From JAIVJZ01 sp036386515 (lineage in GTDB: Bacteria > Acidobacteriota > Blastocatellia > Pyrinomonadales > Pyrinomonadaceae): a stretch of DNA of 64,000 nt. The notes below the pieces were generated by a model. That model did not search any database, was not told where the DNA came from, and saw only the letters and a list, made by a program, of their open reading frames with translations. The stretch lies in contig DASVVO010000033.1 of the NCBI GenBank assembly GCA_036386515.1, forward strand, positions 9,104 to 73,103. The letters run 5' to 3'. Below are positions 24,120-31,823 of this stretch, one piece after another (within the stretch, counting starts at the first letter, position 1; the number at the start of each line of letters is the position of its first letter). Position numbers and translations under genes: made by a program.

Positions 24120-25310
24120 ATGAGATTTTTCGCCCATCCCATCGCCCGCATCCTGTCCGCGATGCTGCTGCTGCTCGCGTCCCTGGCTTTCAATCCGCGC
24201 GCGGGCGCGCAAACGCCCGCGCCGCCGTCAGCGCAGCCGCCGCAGGCCGCCCCGGCTCAGACGCCGACGCCGACCCCGGCCGACGCAGCGGAGGAGCGCG
24301 ACGAGGTGGAGCAGGTCGAAACCAATCTCGTCAACGTCATCTTCAACGCCGCCGATAAGAATCGCCGCTTCGTCACCACCCTCCGGCCGGAGGACGTGCG
24401 CATCTTCGAGAACAACGAGCCGCAGACCATCTCCGTCTTTCAGCGCGAGACGAACCTGCCGCTCTCGCTCGCCATCCTCATCGACACCAGCAGTTCGCAG
24501 GTCAGAACGCTCTCCGACGAGAAGGAGGCCGCGCACGCTTTTATCGACGCCGTGATCCGCCCCGACCGCGACCGAGCCGCCATCATCTCCTTCACCGGCG
24601 ACGCCACCATCGAACAAGACCTGACGGGCGACCGCGCGAGTCTGCACGCCGCCATCGACCGCATCGAAATCCCGGAGCCGCCGACGAAGGACGAAGAATT
24701 CATCTACGAGCGCGCGGAGCAGGAGGCCGCGCGCTCGGGCGTGGACAACAATCCGGGGCTGAGAGGTTCGACCGCCATCTGGGACGCCGTCTGGGCGACG
24801 GCCACCGACATGCTCTCGCAGACGCCCGAACGCACGCGCCGCGCCATCATCCTGCTCTCGGACGGCGTGGACTCGACGAGTCGTCTGAAGAAAGAGGCGG
24901 CGATGGAGGCGGTGATCGGCGTCAACGCGGTGCTCTACTCCATCGGCATCGGCGACGAGGAATTTGACGGCGTGGACGACGGCGCGCTCAAGAAACTCTC
25001 CGAGCACACGGGCGGCCGCGCCTTCATCGTCGAAGACGAGCGGGTTGACCTGAACGTCGCCTTCGGGCAGATTCACCACGAGTTGCGCACGCAATATCTC
25101 ATCTCCTATTCGCCGACCAACAAGGCGCGCGACAACACGTTTCGCCAGCTCAGGATCGATCTCGTCAACCCCGAACTGCGTAAGCAGAAGTTGAAGCTCA
25201 CCTATCGCAACGGCTACTTCGCCCGCGCGCCCGCGCCCGCTCGCGCCAAGACCGAGCGACCGCCGAAAGAGCGACTCGCGCGCCCGCGTCGGCCGCCGAA
25301 GAAGAAGTGA
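24120..25310 (+). CDS. Exported VWFA domain protein (acidobacterial type)
   Basis: A 396-residue exported protein with a signal peptide (to about residue 31, AGAQ) and a von Willebrand factor A domain. The MIDAS motif appears as LIDTSSSQ, with a later DGVDSTSR containing the distal Asp. The preceding stretch VETNLVNVIFNAADKNRRFVTTLRPEDVRIFENNEPQTI is the hallmark of the VWFA-related family abundant in Acidobacteriota (TIGR03436-like); its cellular role is not known. The C-terminus is basic and Pro-rich (AKTERPPKERLARPRRPPKKK). No clear Shine-Dalgarno sequence is seen. The M1 peptidase gene follows in the same direction after a 240-base gap with its own possible promoter. Confidence 0.9.
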   Translation: MRFFAHPIARILSAMLLLLASLAFNPRAGAQTPAPPSAQPPQAAPAQTPTPTPADAAEERDEVEQVETNLVNVIFNAADKNRRFVTTLRPEDVRIFENNEPQTISVFQRETNLPLSLAILIDTSSSQVRTLSDEKEAAHAFIDAVIRPDRDRAAIISFTGDATIEQDLTGDRASLHAAIDRIEIPEPPTKDEEFIYERAEQEAARSGVDNNPGLRGSTAIWDAVWATATDMLSQTPERTRRAIILLSDGVDSTSRLKKEAAMEAVIGVNAVLYSIGIGDEEFDGVDDGALKKLSEHTGGRAFIVEDERVDLNVAFGQIHHELRTQYLISYSPTNKARDNTFRQLRIDLVNPELRKQKLKLTYRNGYFARAPAPARAKTERPPKERLARPRRPPKKK

Positions 25311-25386
25311 CGAGCGCGCCCCGTCCGCATCCGAAATTATGGAAGGGAAATACGCGTTTTCATCGCGCCCCCTGGCTCTTTAACTT

Positions 25387-25415
25387 TTGCGTCCGGCGGC
25401 GCGTATATATACAAT
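25387..25415 (+). promoter_or_regulatory. Possible promoter of the M1 peptidase gene
   Basis: TTGCGT (25387-25392) and TACAAT (25410-25415) are 17 bp apart in an AT-richer patch, about 137 bases before the ATG at 25553. Confidence 0.35.
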
Positions 25416-25552
25416 CGGACGAGTTCGTTACCCTATCGTCAAGTTGCCGGAAGTACGGTTTCGCTTCTCTCCTCGCGCCGCCGCCGTTGATGTCGCACGC
25501 GCCCGTGGCCGACGAATTTCAAGTCTCTCTGGTGTAAAGGATACGCTCAGGT

Positions 25553-27922
25553 ATGTTGAAGAAAATTACGCGCTCCGTGGTGCTCGCCGTCCTGTGCCTC
25601 ACCTCCGCGCCCGCCGACGCGTGGGCGCAATCGAAAACGAGTCCGAGTGATAAGTTCAGGCAGCTTGAGGAAATTCTGCCGACGCCGAACGAGCAGCGCG
25701 CGGCTTCCGGCGCGCCCGGCCGCGCCTACTGGCAGCAGCGCGCCGACTACCAGATCAACGTCGAACTCGACGATGTGAACCAGCGCATCACGGCCTCCGA
25801 AACCATCACCTATCACAACCAGTCGCCCGACACGCTCTCTTACCTCTGGCTCCAACTCGACCAGAACATCTGGCGGCAGGATTCCGACGCGCGCCTCACG
25901 CAAACCGCGCCGAACTTCGAGCGTCCTCCCGGAAATCAGACCACGGAGCGTCTCCCGGTGAATCAGATCGAAAATTTGGTCTACGCGCGCACGTTCGAGG
26001 GCGGCTACCGCATCACGGCCGTGCGCGACGCCAAAGGCGCGCCGCTCAAACACACGATCAATAAGACGATGATGCGCGTCGATCTGCCGCAACCGCTCGC
26101 GCCCGGCGCATCGGTCGCCTTCTCCGTCGATTGGAACTACAACATCAACGACCAGCGCAAAATCGGCGGGCGCACCGGCTACGAGTTCTTCCCGAAGGAC
26201 GGCAACTATCTCTACGAGATCGCGCACTGGTTTCCGCGCATGGCCGCCTACAACGACGTGTCCGGCTGGCAGCACAAACAGTTCCTGGGCGCGGGCGAGT
26301 TCACTTTGGAGTTCGGCAACTACCGCGTCTCGATCACCGCGCCCGACGATCACGTCGTCACCTCGACGGGCGTGCTGCAAAACCCGAACGCCGTGCTGAC
26401 AACCGCGCAGCGCGCGCGGCTCGAACAGGCGCGGACGGCGAAAGAACCGATCTACATCGTCACGCCCGCCGAAGCCCTCGCCAACGAATCGCACAAGCCG
26501 GCGGGCAGGAAGACCTGGGTCTTCCACGCCGACAACGTGCGCGATTTCGCCTTCGCCTCGTCGCGCAAGTTCATCTGGGATGCGCAGGGGCACAACGTCG
26601 AGGGCAACCGCGTGATGGCGATGTCGCTCTACCCGAAGGAGGGCGAGCCGCTCTGGTCGAAGTATTCGACGCACGCCATCATCCACACGCTCAACGTCTA
26701 CTCGCGCTATTCGTTCACCTATCCGTACCCGGTCGCGATCTCGGTCAACGGCCCCGTCGGCGGCATGGAATACCCGATGATCTGCTTCAACGGCCCGCGC
26801 CCGCAGGAAGACGGCACTTACTCGGCGGCCACGAAGTACGGTCTGATCTCGGTCGTCATCCACGAAGTCGGCCACAACTATTTCCCCATGATCGTCAACT
26901 CGGACGAACGCCAGTGGACGTGGATGGACGAGGGGCTAAACTCGTTTCTGCAATATCTGGCCGAGCAGGAATGGGAGGAACGCTACCCCTCTTGGCGCGG
27001 CGAGCCGCAGAACATACGCGAGTACATGGCGAGCCTCAATCAGGTGCCGATCATGACGAACTCGGAATCGGTCTTGCAATTCGGCAACAACGCTTACGGG
27101 AAACCGGCCACCGCCTTGAACGTGCTGCGCGAAACCGTGATGGGGCGCGAGTTGTTCGACTTCGCCTTCAAGCAATACTCGCAGCGTTGGAAGTTCAAGC
27201 GGCCGATGCCCGCCGATTTCTTCCGCACGATGGAGGACGCTTCCGGCATCGACCTCGATTGGTTCTGGCACGGCTGGTTTTACACGACCGACCACGTGGA
27301 CATCTCCATCGAGCGCGTGCGCCTCTTCCAACCCTTCACCGGCAACCCCGAAACCGACAAGGCCGCGCGCCTCAGAGACCGCGGCGAGCAGCCGCAGACG
27401 CTCTCGCAGGAGCGCAACCAGAGTCTCCCGAAACGCGTCGATCAGTTTCCGAGTTTGCGCGATTTCTACAACACCTACGACGAACTCGTCGTCACCGAGC
27501 GCGACCGCGAGCAGTATCAGCAACTCCTGCAAACGTTCACCCCGCGCGAGCGCGAACTGCTCCAGACCGGCCTCAATTTCTACGTCGTCGATTTGAAGAA
27601 CATCGGCGGCCTCGTCAGCCCCGTCATCCTCGACATCGAATACATGGACGGCACGCGCGAGTTGATGCGCATCCCGGCGGAAATCTGGCGTTACAACAAC
27701 ACGGAAGTCTCCAAGCTGATCATGACGAACAAGGAGGTGCGCGCCATCTCGCTCGACCCGCGCCTGGAGACGGCCGACGTGGACATGTCGAACAACAATT
27801 TCCCGCGCCGCCCCGTCAAGACGCGCTTCCAAATCTTCAAAGAGGCACAGACGCCCAACCCCATGCAGTTGCTCGAACGCAAACAACCGTTGCCGTCGCC
27901 GACCCCGACGCCGACGCAATAA
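25553..27922 (+). CDS. Exported M1 family metallopeptidase
   Basis: A 789-residue zinc aminopeptidase-type enzyme with a signal peptide (about 1-24, ending DAWAQ). The zinc site is complete: His437-Glu438-x-x-His441 in HEVGHN and Glu460 in WMDEGL, with the expected 18 residues between. GGMEYPMICF just before corresponds to the GAMEN-like exopeptidase motif. After the catalytic part, a long region (about 590-789) ends in Pro/Thr-rich sequence. Likely acts in the periplasm or outside on peptides released by the secreted endoproteases. AAAGGATACGCTCAGGT precedes the ATG. A GGGTAA-class heptamer cassette begins right after the stop codon. Confidence 0.93.
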   Translation: MLKKITRSVVLAVLCLTSAPADAWAQSKTSPSDKFRQLEEILPTPNEQRAASGAPGRAYWQQRADYQINVELDDVNQRITASETITYHNQSPDTLSYLWLQLDQNIWRQDSDARLTQTAPNFERPPGNQTTERLPVNQIENLVYARTFEGGYRITAVRDAKGAPLKHTINKTMMRVDLPQPLAPGASVAFSVDWNYNINDQRKIGGRTGYEFFPKDGNYLYEIAHWFPRMAAYNDVSGWQHKQFLGAGEFTLEFGNYRVSITAPDDHVVTSTGVLQNPNAVLTTAQRARLEQARTAKEPIYIVTPAEALANESHKPAGRKTWVFHADNVRDFAFASSRKFIWDAQGHNVEGNRVMAMSLYPKEGEPLWSKYSTHAIIHTLNVYSRYSFTYPYPVAISVNGPVGGMEYPMICFNGPRPQEDGTYSAATKYGLISVVIHEVGHNYFPMIVNSDERQWTWMDEGLNSFLQYLAEQEWEERYPSWRGEPQNIREYMASLNQVPIMTNSESVLQFGNNAYGKPATALNVLRETVMGRELFDFAFKQYSQRWKFKRPMPADFFRTMEDASGIDLDWFWHGWFYTTDHVDISIERVRLFQPFTGNPETDKAARLRDRGEQPQTLSQERNQSLPKRVDQFPSLRDFYNTYDELVVTERDREQYQQLLQTFTPRERELLQTGLNFYVVDLKNIGGLVSPVILDIEYMDGTRELMRIPAEIWRYNNTEVSKLIMTNKEVRAISLDPRLETADVDMSNNNFPRRPVKTRFQIFKEAQTPNPMQLLERKQPLPSPTPTPTQ

Positions 27923-27927
27923 GTTCA

Positions 27928-28020
27928 GTGAAAGGTAAAAAGGACAAAGGTAAAAGGGTAAGACGGGCGTGAACAGGTTATCGCTTGACCCTTCCCCTTT
28001 AGCCCTTGCCCTTTACCCTT
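27928..28020. repeat. Heptamer cassette (AAAGG / CCCTT class)
   Basis: AAAGG cores recur every 7-8 bases in 27928-27962, followed by a spacer and CCCTTCC, CCTTTAG, CCCTTGC, CCTTTAC units to 28020. The halves are complementary. It fills the space between the M1 peptidase and the small exported protein. Confidence 0.85.
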
Positions 28021-28041
28021 GATTTACAGAGAGTTTGCTTT

Positions 28042-28569
28042 ATGAAGTTCGCCGCTTACATGTTGAGTCTCGCCCTCGCGGTCGCCTGCGGCCTCTCGAC
28101 GGCGCGCGTTGTTCCCGTCTCGGCGGCGGCGGCGCACAAGTTCCACACGAGCTTTACCGAGGCCGACTACAACGCGGCGGAGCGGTCGCTGCAAATCACG
28201 TTGCGGACGTTCCCAGACGATCTCGAAAAAGTTCTCAACCGCCGGGGCGGCACGGCCGTGCGCCTCGACCGGAAACAGGAAGCCGAGCCGCTACTCGTCG
28301 CTTACCTGCAAGAAACTTTCCAGTTGAAAAACGCCGCGGGCGAGATCGTCAAACTCTCCTGGGTCGGCATGGACGCGGGCGTCGATAGCGCGTGGCTCTA
28401 CTTCGAGGCGCGCCTGCCCGAAGGCTGCGCGGGCACGACCTTGCGCAATCGATTCATGTTCGACCTCTACGACGATCAGATCAACCTCGTCAACTTCAAA
28501 CAAGACGGCAAAAAGCGCGCCCTCACCTTCAAAAACGGCGACAACTTCCAACCCCTCGCGCCGCAATAA
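28042..28569 (+). CDS. Exported protein of unknown function
   Basis: A 175-residue protein with a signal peptide (MKFAAYMLSLALAVACGLSTARVVPVSA, to about residue 30). The body begins HKFHTSFTEADYNAAERSLQITLRTFPDDLEKVL, a pattern I associate with the DUF6702 family found near M1 peptidases in bacteria, and contains FMFDLYDDQINLVNFKQDGKKRALTF at the end. It directly follows the M1 peptidase gene, which supports a shared envelope role. The ATG at 28042 is chosen because the signal peptide begins there; the frame opens at 28006 inside the repeat. Family assignment is from memory of the pattern and needs a profile search. Confidence 0.72.
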   Translation: MKFAAYMLSLALAVACGLSTARVVPVSAAAAHKFHTSFTEADYNAAERSLQITLRTFPDDLEKVLNRRGGTAVRLDRKQEAEPLLVAYLQETFQLKNAAGEIVKLSWVGMDAGVDSAWLYFEARLPEGCAGTTLRNRFMFDLYDDQINLVNFKQDGKKRALTFKNGDNFQPLAPQ

Positions 28570-28596
28570 TCCACTCTTAAAGCTACGACGAAACGA

Positions 28597-28654
28597 ACGA
28601 AGGCGCGTGCGAGTTTGCTCTCGCACGCGCCTTTGTTCTCGCACGCGCCTTCGT
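28597..28654. terminator. Hairpin with duplicated right arm downstream of the exported protein
   Basis: A 17-nt arm (ACGAAGGCGCGTGCGAG, 28597-28613) has two complementary copies, one nearly perfect at 28619-28635 and one perfect at 28638-28654, followed by TGTTTT. Two alternative hairpins can form; terminator-like. Confidence 0.65.
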
Positions 28655-28721
28655 TGTTTTAGCGACCTCCCGACTCCGGGCGAAGAAGCTGATAAGCCGT
28701 TTGAAAAGTAAAGCCGTGTTT

Positions 28722-28915
28722 GTCCCGGAGGGACAATTGATAATAGCCCGGCCATTTATGGCGGGGGATAGTTAATGGCTCTTTTACCCGGAGTCCCGTA
28801 GGGACGATTGAATAATGATGAACATTCAATCGTCCCTACGGGACTCAGACATTATCTTTCACCTTATCCCCGGCACTAAAGTGCCGGGCTATTATCAATC
28901 GTCCCTGACGGGACT
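28722..28915. repeat. Three-hairpin GTCCC element, copy B
   Basis: Same order as the copy at 6961-7147: unit 1 (28722-28770) GTCCCGGAGGGACAATTGAT and AATAGCCCGGCC, unit 2 (28793-28845) a long AGTCCCGTAGGGACGATTGA hairpin, unit 3 (28866-28915) the inverse of unit 1. An outer pair of AAGAAGCTG/CAGCTTCTT arms (28684-28933) encloses the whole copy. It takes up much of the gap 28570-29054. Confidence 0.9.
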
Positions 28916-28930
28916 CGTTCATACAGCTTC

Positions 28931-29004
28931 TTAGCAGGGCGCGGAGTGGTCAAACTTAGCAGGGCGCGGGGTGGTCAAACTTAGCAGGGCGCGGGGTGGT
29001 CAAG
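28931..29004. repeat. 25-bp tandem repeat, three copies
   Basis: TTAGCAGGGCGCGG(A/G)GTGGTCAA units start at 28931, 28956 and 28981. They abut the GTCCC element on one side and a hairpin on the other. Confidence 0.92.
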
Positions 29005-29042
29005 CTCCCGTGGCGTCACCTGAGCGGGCGACGCCACGGGAG
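29005..29042 (-). terminator. Hairpin downstream of the S8 protease
   Basis: A 13-bp perfect stem (CTCCCGTGGCGTC and complement) with a 12-nt loop, 13 bases after the stop at 29055 on the minus strand. The T tract is poor, so termination is likely but not certain. Confidence 0.55.
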
Positions 29043-29054
29043 TTTGAGGTCGGG

Positions 29055-31574
29055 TTAATTTCCGGCCGCGAACCGCGCGGCGAAGGCGTTGGCTTTCGCG
29101 GCGAGCGCGGCGCGCGTGAGGCTGCCCGCCGGTTCGACGCGCGGGCCGGGCAGGGCGACGAACTGGCCGGGCGCGACCTGTTTGATCTCCGCCGGGTAAA
29201 CTTCGAGGAAGCCGCGCTCGATGGCGAGTTGCACGTAGCCGCGCAGGGCCGTGGGAATCTGCGCGTTGTCCGCGAGCGTGATGCCGCCGGACGTGACGTT
29301 CGTGCCCGCCTTCTGTTTCGCTTCCGCATCGAGGCCGAGGGCGCGGACGAAGGCGACGGCGAGGTCGAGGCGGCTGACCGTGCCCGCCGGGTTGAAGGTT
29401 GTGCCGCCGGCTGACATCAAACCGGCGGGCGCGAAGTTCCAATCGCGCAAGGTCGAACCGCCGGCCGTCAGAGACTCTGCGAGCGCGGCGAGGTCGCCGG
29501 ACACGTCGTTGAACTTGGGCGCGGCCGAGGCCGTCTGGCGCACGGGCGTGTTGAGTAAGAGCGTGCGCGCGAAGTCGGCGCGGGTGACGTTCGCGTCGGG
29601 ACGAAACGAGCCGTCGGCGAAGGTGTCGAGGCGGCGGTTCTTGAGCGCGGTCTCGATCTGTTCCTGCAACGAATGACCCTGAATATCGTGGATGGGCGCG
29701 AGCGTGAACTTCTGCTGTTTGATCGTGCCGTCAACGGGGCCGGGCAGAGACGCGCCCGAAGTGGGCAGGCTGACGCCGGGGACGGCGGCGAGGCCGCGCG
29801 CGCCGCGCAGTTCCAGACGCCACTCGCCGGGAACCGGATCGCGCACCACGATCTGGCCGCTCGGCGCGCTCAGGACGGGCAAGGCGATGCCGCTCGAATA
29901 CGACGCGCCGTTCGGCGCGAAGAGAATCATGCCGATCACGTTGCCGTCGCCGGTGCCGGCGGCGTTGTCGTAGGTGGCGAACACGTCGAGGACGCTCATG
30001 CCCGGCTGCACGGTGAAGGTTTTGGAGTTCGGCGAGTTCGCGCCGGGCGTGCCCGTCGGGTCGAAGTCCAGGTGGAAGACTTCGGGCGCGGGGCCGCTCA
30101 CGGTGTAGGTGGCGTTGAAGGTCGGCCGGTTGAAAACGTTGTAGACGCGCGTGCGGTTGAAAACTTTATCCACGGCGGCGTAGGCATTGATGTAGCCCGC
30201 GCCGACTTCGTGGTCGGCGAAACCGGGCATGCGCGTGGCCGTCTCCGTGATGATCTGCCTGATCTCGTCGGGCTGGAGCGTCGGGTCGGCGTCGAGCATC
30301 AGGGCGACGACCCCGGCGACGTAGGGCGTCGCCATCGAAGTGCCGGAGATTTGCGTGTAGAAGGGAATCTCGCCGGGGGCGAGTTCGGTGTCGGCGTCGA
30401 GGCCGTTGGAAGTGATGTTGGAGGTCGCGCGCGTCGAGACGTAGGCGGCGGTGAACTTCGCGGCGTTCGATTCGAACTCGCGTCCCGTGCCGGGCGCGGT
30501 GATGGTCGGCGCGTCGAAATCGTTCAGCGCGTCGTCGTCCGTCAGACGCTCGTCTGCGGGCAAGCCGCGCGAGGAGAACGAAGCGAGGCCGCCCTCTTTC
30601 GTGCCAGCCGCGACGCCGATCACCCAGGGGGCTTTCGCGTACTGGTTATAGGTGTTTTTGCCGGGGCCGGAGTTTGCGCCCGCGAAGACGACCGTGATGC
30701 CGTTGTCGTAAGCGGCTTTGCTCGCGATGTGGATCGGGTTCGAGGGGTCGAACGTGTCGAAGCTGCCGTAGGAGTTGGAGACGACCTTGATGTTGTAGTT
30801 GAACTGGTTCGCCAAAGCCCACTCCCACGCGCCGACGGCGTTCAGGACGAACAGCCCCGCGCCGAGTCCCGCGCCGATGATCTTCGTGCCGGGAGCGACG
30901 CCCGCGTACTTGCCGCCGGAACGCGCGCCCGTGCCGCCGATGATCCCGGCGCAGTGCGTGCCGTGGCCGACCGATTGGTCGGTGTTCGGCACGTTCTCCA
31001 GGACGGTGACGGGCGTGAAGCCCTCGGCCACGGTGTCCGTGCCGGTCAAGACCTGCACGTTCTGGATAACGGTCTGGCCGAGTTTGAGATCGTCGTGGGT
31101 GGCGTCCACGCCGGAGTCGATGACGAGGACGGAGAAGTCGCCCTTGCCGGAGACGGGCGAGCCGCCGTTGCGCTGGCGCAACCCGCCGTCCGCGCGCACG
31201 CGCTCGACGCCCGTCAGCGTGCGCGCCTGCAAGTCGTAATAATGAAGCCGCTCGTTATGCCAGACGGAGCGCACCGCGCTCGACGCGGCGAGGGCGCGCA
31301 CCTGACCGGCCGTGGCCGCGGGCAGCGCGACCATGCCGAGACGCGGGTAGGTGATGGCGCGCGTGATGCCGAGCGCACGCAAAGTCGAGAGGTGCGATTC
31401 TGTGAGACCGCGATCGCTGTTGAAGGCGACGATGACCGTGCCGACTTTCGCCGTGTCGGCGAGCGCGGTTAGTTGGGATGAGAGTGCGGGGCTGACGCGA
31501 GCCGCCGCTGACGCCGCGTCATTGAACGCGAAGCATAGGATGATTGCCGCAAACAGGGTCTGGATTTTTCTCAT
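29055..31574 (-). CDS. Exported subtilisin-like S8 protease with C-terminal SLH-like modules
   Basis: An 839-residue exported serine protease. Order: signal peptide (about 1-24), an I9-like propeptide (VGTVIVAFNSDRGL to SVWHNERLHY), then the subtilase domain with Asp153 (VIDSGVDATHDD), His204 (VGHGTHCAG) and the Ser in GTSMATPYVAG (near 430). A beta-sandwich region follows, and the last 200 residues carry three S-layer-homology-like modules (RLDTFADGSFRPDANVTRADFAR and two more), suggesting anchoring to the cell surface. The start at 31574 is placed at the signal peptide; GGAGG lies about 12 bases upstream. Its promoter region has four 11-bp-spaced direct repeats (31654-31708). The second S8 protease at 41383-44448 shares this architecture. 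Confidence 0.92.
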   Translation of the reverse strand: MRKIQTLFAAIILCFAFNDAASAAARVSPALSSQLTALADTAKVGTVIVAFNSDRGLTESHLSTLRALGITRAITYPRLGMVALPAATAGQVRALAASSAVRSVWHNERLHYYDLQARTLTGVERVRADGGLRQRNGGSPVSGKGDFSVLVIDSGVDATHDDLKLGQTVIQNVQVLTGTDTVAEGFTPVTVLENVPNTDQSVGHGTHCAGIIGGTGARSGGKYAGVAPGTKIIGAGLGAGLFVLNAVGAWEWALANQFNYNIKVVSNSYGSFDTFDPSNPIHIASKAAYDNGITVVFAGANSGPGKNTYNQYAKAPWVIGVAAGTKEGGLASFSSRGLPADERLTDDDALNDFDAPTITAPGTGREFESNAAKFTAAYVSTRATSNITSNGLDADTELAPGEIPFYTQISGTSMATPYVAGVVALMLDADPTLQPDEIRQIITETATRMPGFADHEVGAGYINAYAAVDKVFNRTRVYNVFNRPTFNATYTVSGPAPEVFHLDFDPTGTPGANSPNSKTFTVQPGMSVLDVFATYDNAAGTGDGNVIGMILFAPNGASYSSGIALPVLSAPSGQIVVRDPVPGEWRLELRGARGLAAVPGVSLPTSGASLPGPVDGTIKQQKFTLAPIHDIQGHSLQEQIETALKNRRLDTFADGSFRPDANVTRADFARTLLLNTPVRQTASAAPKFNDVSGDLAALAESLTAGGSTLRDWNFAPAGLMSAGGTTFNPAGTVSRLDLAVAFVRALGLDAEAKQKAGTNVTSGGITLADNAQIPTALRGYVQLAIERGFLEVYPAEIKQVAPGQFVALPGPRVEPAGSLTRAALAAKANAFAARFAAGN

Positions 31575-31653
31575 GTGCAAAAGCAGCCTCCGGGTTGAAC
31601 CTTTGTCTAAAATTCGATCGGTGCGGGGGTTAAAGCTCTCCCCCACGGATGCA

Positions 31654-31708
31654 AAGTTACCCGCCGCCAGTTGAGTAAAACTTGAGTTAAAGTTGAGCCA
31701 GACTTGAA
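31654..31708 (-). promoter_or_regulatory. SARP/BTAD-like operator-promoter of the S8 protease
   Basis: On the minus strand TTCAAG, CTCAAC, CTCAAG, CTCAAC start exactly 11 bp apart (forward 31703, 31692, 31681, 31670). Ten bases after the last one TAACTT (31654-31659) can act as a -10 hexamer, 80 bases before the ATG at 31574. Confidence 0.6.
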
Positions 31709-31753
31709 GACGCGAAATGTAACGAAGTCGCAATCAACTCATCGCGGGAATAC

Positions 31754-31802
31754 AAAACTCGGACGCCGGACTTCAACGAGTGAAGTCCGGCGTCCGAGTT
31801 TT
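31754..31802 (-). terminator. Long perfect hairpin after the M36 protease
   Basis: A 22-bp perfect stem (AAAACTCGGACGCCGGACTTCA and complement) with a 5-nt ACGAG loop and T/A ends, 22 bases past the stop at 31824. Confidence 0.93.
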
Positions 31803-31823
31803 GGCGCAAGCTATCGGAAGAGG

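Noticed and set aside
29673..31472. Open frame of 599 codons on the plus strand inside the S8 protease
   Set aside because: Antisense shadow of a conserved protease with all catalytic residues; no signal or domain in the shadow.
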